Source: Kordiimonadaceae bacterium
Lineage (GTDB): Bacteria > Pseudomonadota > Alphaproteobacteria > Sphingomonadales > Emcibacteraceae
DNA: 6,293 nucleotides
Assembly (NCBI GenBank): GCA_018699075.1
Contig: JABIPV010000255.1
Span: 1 to 6,293 of the forward strand
Direction: 5' to 3'
Position 1 is the first letter of the stretch. Every line of letters begins with the position of its first letter. The position numbers were made by a program, and so were the translations under genes. The notes under the pieces were generated by a model. That model was not told the DNA's origin. It was given only the letters and a program-made list of their open reading frames with translations, and ran no database searches. Below are positions 1-5,367 of this stretch, in pieces.

Positions 1-1
1 A

Positions 2-706
2 GTTGATGTGGTTGTACGGCAAGGATTTGTCGATTATAATTATCATAAAGTTTATAACGCACTATATAATTTCTGTGCAGTTGATCTTTCCGCCTTTTAT
101 TTTGATATTCGCAAAGATGCACTTTATTGCGACGGTAAAATGACCATTCGACGTCGTGCTTCGCGTACTGTACTTGATCAAGTGTTTAAAACAGTTACGA
201 AATGGTTTGCGCCCATCCTTGCCTTTACAGCAGAAGAGATATGGCAATCCCGTTTCCCATCGCAAGACGATAGTGTCCACCTTCAAACATTTGATGATAT
301 TGATCAATCATGGAAAAATGACGAACTTGCGGCTAAGTGGGAAAAAATCCGCAGTCTTCGTAAAGTGGTGACCGGTGCACTTGAAATCGAACGTCGTGAA
401 AAACGTATTGGTTCAAGCCTACAAGGATCAGTGCACGTTTATGTGAAAGACAGTGACTATATCACTGCATTTGAAGATATTGACCTTGCAGAAGTAAGTA
501 TCACTTCCAGCGCTATAATGGTCGAAGGTGACGCACCCGAAGGTGCCTTTACTTTAGACGATGTTGCTGATGTGGCTGTGACATGTGCCCTGTCAGAAGG
601 CGGAAAATGTGAACGTTGTTGGCAAGTTCTTCCTGAAGTTGGAACCATTGTGGGACATGACGATATTTGTGGTCGCTGTGCTGATGCCGTTGAGGCATAT
701 AAATGA
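2..706 (+). CDS. ileS: Isoleucyl-tRNA synthetase, C-terminal part (5' truncated by window)
   Basis: Class I aminoacyl-tRNA synthetase that charges tRNA-Ile with isoleucine in the cytoplasm. Only the last 234 residues are present; the Rossmann catalytic core, editing domain and KMSKS loop lie upstream of the window. The visible part is the anticodon-binding helical domain, with the family-typical stretches DLSAFYFDIRKD and WFAPILAFTAEEIW. It is followed by the C-terminal zinc finger: CERCW and CGRC, with cysteine codons between about 608 and 679. All four cysteines are present, so this is a bacterial-type enzyme with an intact C-terminal zinc module. The frame is open from base 2, so the GTG at 8 is an internal valine and not a start. 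The TGA stop overlaps the lspA start, which points to co-transcription and translational coupling. The assignment is very secure. Confidence 0.97.
   Translation, partial: VDVVVRQGFVDYNYHKVYNALYNFCAVDLSAFYFDIRKDALYCDGKMTIRRRASRTVLDQVFKTVTKWFAPILAFTAEEIWQSRFPSQDDSVHLQTFDDIDQSWKNDELAAKWEKIRSLRKVVTGALEIERREKRIGSSLQGSVHVYVKDSDYITAFEDIDLAEVSITSSAIMVEGDAPEGAFTLDDVADVAVTCALSEGGKCERCWQVLPEVGTIVGHDDICGRCADAVEAYK
692..695 (+). promoter_or_regulatory. Ribosome binding site for lspA (GAGG)
   Basis: GAGG lies inside the last codons of ileS, 7 bases before the ATG at 703 and 10 bases before the second ATG at 706. The 7-base spacing favours the upstream ATG, which overlaps the ileS stop. No other good ribosome binding site lies near. 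Confidence 0.6.
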
Positions 707-1182
707 TGTGGAAACTGGGAGGCATTTCAGTATTGATTGTCTTTGTTTTAGATCGTGCAAGCAAATGGTGGTTCATTGATATTTTTGAATTGCCTTACAA
801 AGGTGTTGTCGAAATATTGCCAATATTTAATCTAGTAATGGTATGGAATAAAGGCGTTAGTTTTGGATTTTTATCGTCAAGTGATGATTTTGGTCGCTGG
901 GCGCTGGTTATTTTAAATCTGATCATTGTTGCTATTCTTATAAATTGGCTACGTTCAGTTAAGGAGATCACTTTATCTTGTGCCATTGGCATGGTTATTG
1001 GTGGTGCTTTTGGGAACATATATGACCGCGTCAAATTTGGGGCTGTTGCAGATTTTTTCCAGTTTCATTGGCAAGAGTGGTATTTTGCTGTATTTAATGT
1101 TGCAGACAGTTTTATTTTTATTGGTGCTGTGTTATTAATATTTAATTCGACCTTTAGTAATGATACAAAAAAAACAGAGTAA
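703..1182 (+). CDS. lspA: Lipoprotein signal peptidase (signal peptidase II)
   Basis: Inner-membrane aspartyl protease that cuts the signal peptide from diacylglyceryl-modified prolipoproteins just before the lipobox cysteine. The 159 residues match the usual family length. Conserved blocks appear in order: LDRASKWW near residues 16-23 (the D-x-x-x-K element); NLVMVWNKGVSFGF at about 43-56; GGAFGNIYDR at 100-109; AVADFF, with predicted catalytic Asp117; and FNVADSF, with predicted catalytic Asp135. Four hydrophobic spans are visible (about 5-24, 66-83, 89-107 and 128-147), as expected for LspA. The start sits on the ileS stop as an ATGATG, and a GAGG 7 bases upstream supports the first ATG. 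The gene ends six bases before a small lipoprotein gene, which is itself a predicted substrate. Nothing essential is missing. The assignment is very secure. Confidence 0.97.
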   Translation: MMWKLGGISVLIVFVLDRASKWWFIDIFELPYKGVVEILPIFNLVMVWNKGVSFGFLSSSDDFGRWALVILNLIIVAILINWLRSVKEITLSCAIGMVIGGAFGNIYDRVKFGAVADFFQFHWQEWYFAVFNVADSFIFIGAVLLIFNSTFSNDTKKTE

Positions 1183-1188
1183 TGAAGA

Positions 1189-1428
1189 ATGAATTCAATG
1201 GTTTTAAAAAATAAAATAATTTTAGGTGTTATTGGTTTTGGACTGGTATCTATTCTTTCAGCATGTGGAGCTACAAAAGCACCTGACGAATTTTTAGTGC
1301 TGAGGAACCCACCACTTTCATTGCCGCCAGATTTCTTTTTATCACCAGAAGGCATCTATGATGACTTGAATGAAGAAATTAATCCACAAGAGATTGCTAA
1401 GCGTGCTTTATTCGGCGAAGAGCAATAA
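1189..1428 (+). CDS. Small outer-membrane lipoprotein, DUF3035 / BamF-like
   Basis: A 79-residue prolipoprotein. It has a basic start (residues 1-9), a hydrophobic core (10-23) and a lipobox LSAC with the lipidated cysteine at residue 26. The residue after the cysteine is Gly, not Asp, which fits export to the outer membrane by the Lol system. The mature part is about 54 residues and carries the conserved APDEFLVLRNPPLSLPPDF block (31-49), which I recognise as the DUF3035 family of alphaproteobacteria. That family has been linked to BamF, a small lipoprotein of the Caulobacter beta-barrel assembly complex whose conserved motif resembles the N-terminal part of BamC. The BamF role is inferred from family membership. 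The ATG at 1189 has only a weak GAG upstream (1177-1179), and an in-frame ATG at 1198 is also possible. The lipobox is unaffected either way. The gene follows lspA by six bases and is probably in the same transcript. Confidence 0.85.
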   Translation: MNSMVLKNKIILGVIGFGLVSILSACGATKAPDEFLVLRNPPLSLPPDFFLSPEGIYDDLNEEINPQEIAKRALFGEEQ

Positions 1429-1511
1429 AGTCAGATACTCCGTGAGTTAAGCTATCTTTTCAAATGCCTTTAATATTTGTAGAGCAATATTTGTAACGCG
1501 GAGTTTTTATA
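1429..1511 (+). other. Short intergenic gap before mutL
   Basis: AT-rich spacer of 83 bases with no ORF and no convincing promoter or terminator. It contains a perfect 10-base direct repeat, AATATTTGTA, at 1472-1481 and 1486-1495, separated by GAGC. It ends with the mutL ribosome binding site. A four-base-pair inverted repeat (ACTC/GAGT, 1437-1447) is too weak to call a hairpin. Confidence 0.5.
1500..1503 (+). promoter_or_regulatory. Ribosome binding site for mutL (GGAG)
   Basis: GGAG stands 8 bases before the GTG at 1512. This good spacing supports GTG as the true mutL start, as does the canonical N-terminus that follows. No ATG in this frame lies nearby that would keep the conserved N-terminus. 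Confidence 0.7.
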
Positions 1512-3344
1512 GTGAGCATTCGTCTCCTTTCTGAGAATACCATAAATCAAATTGCCGCGGGGGAGGTGATTGAAAGACCTGCGAGTGCCGTAAAGGAACT
1601 GGTGGAAAACGCTATTGATGCAGGTGCGAAAAATATTGATGTGGTCATGGTGGATGGCGGACGAACTCTCATCAGTGTTGTTGATGATGGATGTGGAATG
1701 AGCGCTGATGAATTAACGCTTGCGGTCGAAAGACATGCTACTTCCAAATTAAAAGAAGATGACCTTTCTAATATTGTGACCATGGGCTTTCGCGGTGAGG
1801 CTTTACCATCTATTGCATCTGTAAGTCGCTTTACCTTTAAAAGCAAAGCAAAACCAAGTGATGATGGATGGCAAATAACCATCGAAGGCGGTAAAAAATC
1901 TTCGCTTCAACCCGCGGCGCTAAACCATGGTTCTCACGTCGAGGTGCGAGATTTATTTTATTCAACGCCCGCACGATTGAAATTTTTAAAAACCGATAGA
2001 ACAGAATTTTCACAAACAGTAGACGTGATTAAACGTCTAAGTATGGCCAATCCCGATATTGCTTTTTCCTTATATGATAATGAAAGAAAAGTGTTTCAGG
2101 TATCTGCTTCACAAGGGGAGCTTCTTGATAGCCGCTTGCGCCGGCTCGGGGCAATACTCGGCGCGTCATTTACTGAAAACGCATTAAGTATTAATGCTGA
2201 ACGTGAGAATATGAAACTAATGGGTTATGCGGGTCTTCCTACATATAATCGTGGCAATGCCCAACATCAGTATTTATTTGTCAATGGTCGGTCCGTAAAG
2301 GATAAGCTTTTAACGGGGGCGGTACGGGGGGCTTATATGGATTTCCTCGCACGTAATCGTCATCCTATACTGGCACTTTTTATTGAAGTTCCTACGGATA
2401 TGGTGGATGTAAATGTGCATCCGGCTAAAGCAGAAGTTAGATTTAGGGACAGTGGTGTTGTTCGAGGGCTTATCGTTGGTGCATTACGCCATGCCCTTTC
2501 AGAAGCAGGTCACCGTGCCTCAACCACAGTTTCAAACGCAGCTCTAGGTGCCTTCACTAAGCAGCAACCAAACCCAACTATGCCTTTTCATTCGGGTAGG
2601 CAACAAAACTTTCAAATCCCACCTTCACAAATAAATAATGGTCTATCAGAAAGTAGTTATGATTATCACGCGCCGATTACGAGCGAAGAAAATACCTTTG
2701 CACCGCCAATGGGAAGACATGAAGCATTTGAGCATGAAGTATCTGAGCCCAAGGACTTATCCGAATTCCCGCTCGGTGCTGCGCGGGGGCAACTCCATGA
2801 AACTTATATTATTTCGCAAACTGAAAACGGAATTATAATTGTTGATCAGCATGCGGCTCATGAAAGACTAGTTTATGAGCGAATGAAAAAATATATGACC
2901 GATGATAATGTGCCGCGGCAAGTGCTCTTGCTTCCGGAAGTGGTGGAAATCGATCAAGGGGCGGTCGATCTGTTAATAACTCGTCAGGGAGAACTTGCTA
3001 GTCTTGGACTGATTTTTGAAATATTTGGTGAAGGGGCAGTTGTTGTTCGTGAAGTTCCAGCTCTGCTTGGGGATACGGACATAGCGGGTCTCATTCGCGA
3101 TCTGGCTGATGAAATTAGTGAACTTAATCAAGCACTTTCACTTAAAGAGAAACTGGAAGAAGTTTGTAGTACTATGGCTTGCCACGGCAGTGTGCGTGCT
3201 GGCCGTCGCATGGCGACAGCGGAAATGAACGCACTGCTTCGGGAAATGGAAGTAACGCCTCATTCCGGTCAATGTAATCATGGTCGACCGACATATGTTG
3301 AGCTTAAACTAAGTGATGTGGAAAAGCTTTTTGGCCGACGTTAA
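1512..3344 (+). CDS. mutL: DNA mismatch repair protein MutL (endonuclease-type)
   Basis: Couples mismatch recognition by MutS to strand incision and removal. The protein has 610 residues and a GTG start backed by GGAG. The N-terminal GHKL ATPase (about 1-330) shows INQIAAGEVIERP, ELVENAIDAGA (predicted catalytic Glu29), DDGCGM (58-63), RHATSK and GFRGEALPSIASVS. The transducer part shows LFYSTPARLKFLK, FVNGRSVKD and DVNVHPAKAEVRF. A Gln/Asn/Ser-rich linker runs from about 335 to 415. The C-terminal dimerisation domain carries DQHAAHERLVYE (445-456), which fits the DQHA(X)2E(X)4E endonuclease motif. It also has ACHGS (556-560) and QCNHGRP (587-593), which supply likely metal ligands. The protein should therefore nick DNA itself, as expected in a bacterium without MutH. 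The gene meets rsmD tail-to-tail with a 4-base overlap. The assignment is very secure. Confidence 0.97.
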   Translation: MSIRLLSENTINQIAAGEVIERPASAVKELVENAIDAGAKNIDVVMVDGGRTLISVVDDGCGMSADELTLAVERHATSKLKEDDLSNIVTMGFRGEALPSIASVSRFTFKSKAKPSDDGWQITIEGGKKSSLQPAALNHGSHVEVRDLFYSTPARLKFLKTDRTEFSQTVDVIKRLSMANPDIAFSLYDNERKVFQVSASQGELLDSRLRRLGAILGASFTENALSINAERENMKLMGYAGLPTYNRGNAQHQYLFVNGRSVKDKLLTGAVRGAYMDFLARNRHPILALFIEVPTDMVDVNVHPAKAEVRFRDSGVVRGLIVGALRHALSEAGHRASTTVSNAALGAFTKQQPNPTMPFHSGRQQNFQIPPSQINNGLSESSYDYHAPITSEENTFAPPMGRHEAFEHEVSEPKDLSEFPLGAARGQLHETYIISQTENGIIIVDQHAAHERLVYERMKKYMTDDNVPRQVLLLPEVVEIDQGAVDLLITRQGELASLGLIFEIFGEGAVVVREVPALLGDTDIAGLIRDLADEISELNQALSLKEKLEEVCSTMACHGSVRAGRRMATAEMNALLREMEVTPHSGQCNHGRPTYVELKLSDVEKLFGRR

Positions 3345-3892
3345 AGGCGATATTCAAGAATAGAAAAAGTCGCATCGCCCATTTTTCGTTTTTTAATTTC
3401 TTTAAAATGATCCGTTAATTCGATGATTTCATCAGAAGCATATTCGATAATGGCTAAACCATTTTCGGTCATCATTTTTTCATAATGAAGATTTAATAAA
3501 ATCGGCGTGATTAAATTTTTATGATAAGGCGGGTCAATAAAAATAATATCAAATTGACCGAGTGTTTTTTTGATTTGAGTGCCGTCCATTGTGACGTATT
3601 TTGTGTTTTTTGGACTTTTTATAAGTGCCGTATTTTGCTTTACAAGTTTTAAAGACTGCGGGCTGTTATCGACAAAACAGACATGTTCTGCACCTCGCGA
3701 TAAGGCTTCGATACCAAGAGCTCCGGTTCCGGCAAAAAGATCGAGTATTTTGGATCTTCGAATGCCCGGTCCCGCACCATGCTCAAGCATATTGAAAAGA
3801 GTTTCACGCATTCTGTCTGTGGTGGGTCTAATATGATCATTTTGGGGGGTGATTAATTTTTTACCCCTAAAGGTCCCGCCAATTATTCTCAT
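3341..3892 (-). CDS. rsmD: 16S rRNA (guanine966-N2)-methyltransferase RsmD
   Basis: SAM-dependent enzyme that methylates N2 of G966 (E. coli numbering) in 16S rRNA of the assembling small subunit. It has 183 residues, close to the family norm. The N-terminus has the signature MRIIGGTFRGKKL followed by RPTTDRMRETLFNML (22-36). The SAM-binding motif I is LDLFAGTGALGIEALSRGA (50-68). VCFVDNS (71-77) gives the acidic residue after strand 2. The catalytic DPPY, for amino-group methylation, is at 120-123. The start overlaps the rluB stop as ATGA. AAAAGG (3901-3906 on the minus strand), 8 bases before the ATG, lies inside the last rluB codons. Together these indicate a two-gene transcript with coupled translation. 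The stop overlaps the mutL stop on the other strand. The assignment is very secure. Confidence 0.96.
   Translation of the reverse strand: MRIIGGTFRGKKLITPQNDHIRPTTDRMRETLFNMLEHGAGPGIRRSKILDLFAGTGALGIEALSRGAEHVCFVDNSPQSLKLVKQNTALIKSPKNTKYVTMDGTQIKKTLGQFDIIFIDPPYHKNLITPILLNLHYEKMMTENGLAIIEYASDEIIELTDHFKEIKKRKMGDATFSILEYRL
3346..3394 (+). terminator. Possible weak mutL terminator inside the rsmD 3' end
   Basis: GGCGAT (3346-3351) can pair with ATCGCC (3374-3379). A T-rich run follows (TTTTT at 3382-3386 and TTTTTT at 3389-3394). The pairing begins two bases after the mutL stop, so the position and polarity suit a rho-independent terminator for mutL. The stem is only six base pairs with a 22-base loop, and the T-run is also part of Lys-rich rsmD coding sequence, so it may be chance. 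Confidence 0.28.
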
Positions 3893-4809
3893 TTATAAAA
3901 CCTTTTAAACGGTTTCTTTGGATTTTTCTCGTCATCTTTCTTAGTAACTTTTTTACGTTTTGGTTTTTCATTCTTCTTCGGCTTGCTTTTAGCCCAGCCA
4001 GATTTTTTGGATTGCGTTTTTGGCTTTTCTGGTGCCTTAGGGATAGTAATGCCCAGCTCACCAAAATATTCTTTGCAATTAAACAGAAGTTCGCTATTGG
4101 CAACTTCTTCAATACTACCGCGTTGCAAAGTTTTAAGTTCAAACGGTCCGTAAGCAGTTCTAAGCAGTCTCGTTACTGTCAGTCCTGCATATTCTAATAA
4201 TTTCCGTACTTCGCGGTTCTTACCTTCTTTAATTTTAATGGTAAGCCACTGATTAACACCTTCCTTGCGATCATCTAATATAACTTCTACGCTGCGGTAA
4301 TTAACCCCCTCAATATTGACGCCTTTGCTGATCTCTTCAAGGCGTTTATGATGGAAGCGGCCATTGACACGTACCCGGTAGGTTCTAACCCAACCAGTAG
4401 AAGGTAGCTCAAGCCAGCGGGCAAGTCCTCCGTCATTTGTGAGCAGAAGTAACCCTTCTGTATTTAAATCAAGTCGACCTACAGAAATTACTCTCGGGAT
4501 ATTGGCGGGCAGAGCTTCAAAAATTGTTGGTCTGCCTTCGGGATCATAATATGTGGTTAAACGACCAGTGGGTTTATGATAAATCCATAATTTTGGCGCT
4601 TCCGGTGGATTTACTTTTTGATCGTCAACAGTTACACCTTCAACGGATGTAATAAGTGTCGCAGGGCTCTCAACGATTTGTCCATTGATTTTCACCATAC
4701 TTGCCTCAATCATGCGTTCAACAGCACGGCGTGAGCCGACACCTGCGCGTGCGAGTACTTTGGCGATACGTTCTCCTTTGGGAGAATCAGTTTCATTTTT
4801 ATCTGTCAT
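3889..4809 (-). CDS. rluB: 23S rRNA pseudouridine synthase, RluB/RsuA family
   Basis: Isomerises a uridine to pseudouridine in rRNA; RluB acts at U2605 of 23S rRNA (E. coli numbering). From the ATG at 4809 the protein has 306 residues. An S4 RNA-binding domain is at about 12-60 (ERIAKVLARAGVGSRRAVER). The RsuA-type catalytic domain follows, with GRLDLNTEGLLLLTNDG at 111-127, where Asp114 is the predicted catalytic residue. KEGKNREVRKLLEYAGL (194-210) and RLLRTAYGPF (214-223) complete the family signature. The frame is open further upstream, but those 43 residues resemble nothing in the family and would overlap tadA, so the ATG at 4809 is preferred. No clear ribosome binding site precedes it. 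The last 49 residues are a basic tail with about 20 lysines. RluB, RluE, RluF and RsuA share these motifs; RluB is the best guess from genome context. The gene leads an operon with rsmD. Confidence 0.93.
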   Translation of the reverse strand: MTDKNETDSPKGERIAKVLARAGVGSRRAVERMIEASMVKINGQIVESPATLITSVEGVTVDDQKVNPPEAPKLWIYHKPTGRLTTYYDPEGRPTIFEALPANIPRVISVGRLDLNTEGLLLLTNDGGLARWLELPSTGWVRTYRVRVNGRFHHKRLEEISKGVNIEGVNYRSVEVILDDRKEGVNQWLTIKIKEGKNREVRKLLEYAGLTVTRLLRTAYGPFELKTLQRGSIEEVANSELLFNCKEYFGELGITIPKAPEKPKTQSKKSGWAKSKPKKNEKPKRKKVTKKDDEKNPKKPFKRFYK

Positions 4810-4888
4810 AATGATCACAACATAGGGCAAGTTATAAAAAATGCAATCTTTGCTTGACCTTTTTATATCCCTTAAGCAAGCTAATAAC
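4810..4888. promoter_or_regulatory. Divergent rluB-tadA intergenic region
   Basis: About 79 bases that must hold the start signals for two divergent transcripts, rluB-rsmD leftward and tadA rightward. It is AT-rich. A TTGACC on the plus strand (4854-4859) resembles a -35 box, but no -10 box follows at proper spacing. A TATAAC on the minus strand (4836-4831) resembles a -10 box but lacks a -35 partner. An inverted repeat TTGCTTG/AAGCAAGC (4850-4856 and 4874-4881) could be an operator or chance. Assignment as a promoter region rests on gene orientation, not on a recognised box pair. Confidence 0.45.
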
Positions 4889-5347
4889 ATGTCATTATTT
4901 GAAAATATGCATATGAACCTGGCTTTGGAAGTTGCCAAAGAAGCGGCGAGCAGAGGAGAGGTCCCCGTTGGGGCCGTGGTGGTTCATGGCCCTACGGATA
5001 AAGTCGTATCTGTGGCCTCTAACCGGGTTATGGAATTAAAAGATCCGACAGCACATGCTGAAATGCTTGCCATTAGAGAAGCGTGTAAGGTGCAAAATAA
5101 CGAACGATTATTAGAATGTGATTTGTATGTTACTTTGGAACCTTGCCCCATGTGTGCTCAGGCAATATCTTTTGCCAGAATAAGAAGACTTTATTATGCC
5201 GCAGAGGATAAAAAAGGTGGAGGAGTTGATAATGGTGCGATTGTATTTAATGCAAAAAGCTGTCATCATAAACCTGAAGTATATGGTGATATAATGTCCG
5301 GCCCATCGCAGTCATTATTGAAAGACTTTTTTAAAGAACGTAGATAA
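4889..5347 (+). CDS. tadA: tRNA-specific adenosine deaminase (A34 to inosine)
   Basis: Zinc-dependent deaminase that converts wobble adenosine 34 of tRNA-Arg(ACG) to inosine; usually essential. From the ATG at 4889 the protein has 152 residues, normal for the family. It shows EVAKEAASRGEVPVGAVVV at 14-32. TAHAEMLAIREAC carries the zinc ligand His56 and the proton-shuttling Glu58, and TLEPCPMCAQAI carries zinc ligands Cys86 and Cys89. An in-frame ATG at 4841 would add 16 residues with no family resemblance. ATGs at 4907 and 4913 are also possible, since family members often start very close to that helix. None has a good ribosome binding site, so the start is uncertain by some residues. The gene is divergent from rluB. 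A cytosine or guanine deaminase is less likely given the HAE/PCPMC context and the genome neighbourhood. Confidence 0.94.
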   Translation: MSLFENMHMNLALEVAKEAASRGEVPVGAVVVHGPTDKVVSVASNRVMELKDPTAHAEMLAIREACKVQNNERLLECDLYVTLEPCPMCAQAISFARIRRLYYAAEDKKGGGVDNGAIVFNAKSCHHKPEVYGDIMSGPSQSLLKDFFKERR

Positions 5348-5352
5348 ATAAC

Positions 5353-5356
5353 GGAG
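5353..5356 (+). promoter_or_regulatory. Ribosome binding site for the MscS-type gene (GGAG)
   Basis: GGAG lies in the 20-base gap after the tadA stop, 11 bases before the ATG at 5368. The spacing is a little long but usable. It supports that start and suggests read-through transcription from tadA. Confidence 0.5.
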
Positions 5357-5367
5357 ATCATTTCTTT

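Noticed and set aside
1437..1447. ACTC-CGT-GAGT hairpin after the lipoprotein gene
   Set aside because: Only four base pairs and no following T-run, so not a credible terminator.
1547..1882. A 111-codon minus-strand open frame inside mutL
   Set aside because: It lies wholly opposite the conserved GHKL ATPase motifs of mutL and has no family features; a coding shadow.
3322..3331. AAAAGCTTTT palindrome near the end of mutL
   Set aside because: It is explained by the coding sequence (Glu-Lys-Leu-Phe), leaves no loop and has no GC-rich stem, so it is not a terminator for rsmD.
4854..4887. TTGACC with TAATAA as a tadA promoter
   Set aside because: The spacer between them is 22 bases, too long for a standard sigma-70-type promoter, and no better -10 box occurs at 16-19 bases.
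4810..4938. A longer rluB reading frame starting at 4938
   Set aside because: The extra 43 residues show no resemblance to the S4/RluB family and would overlap the tadA coding region; the ATG at 4809 gives a normal N-terminus.
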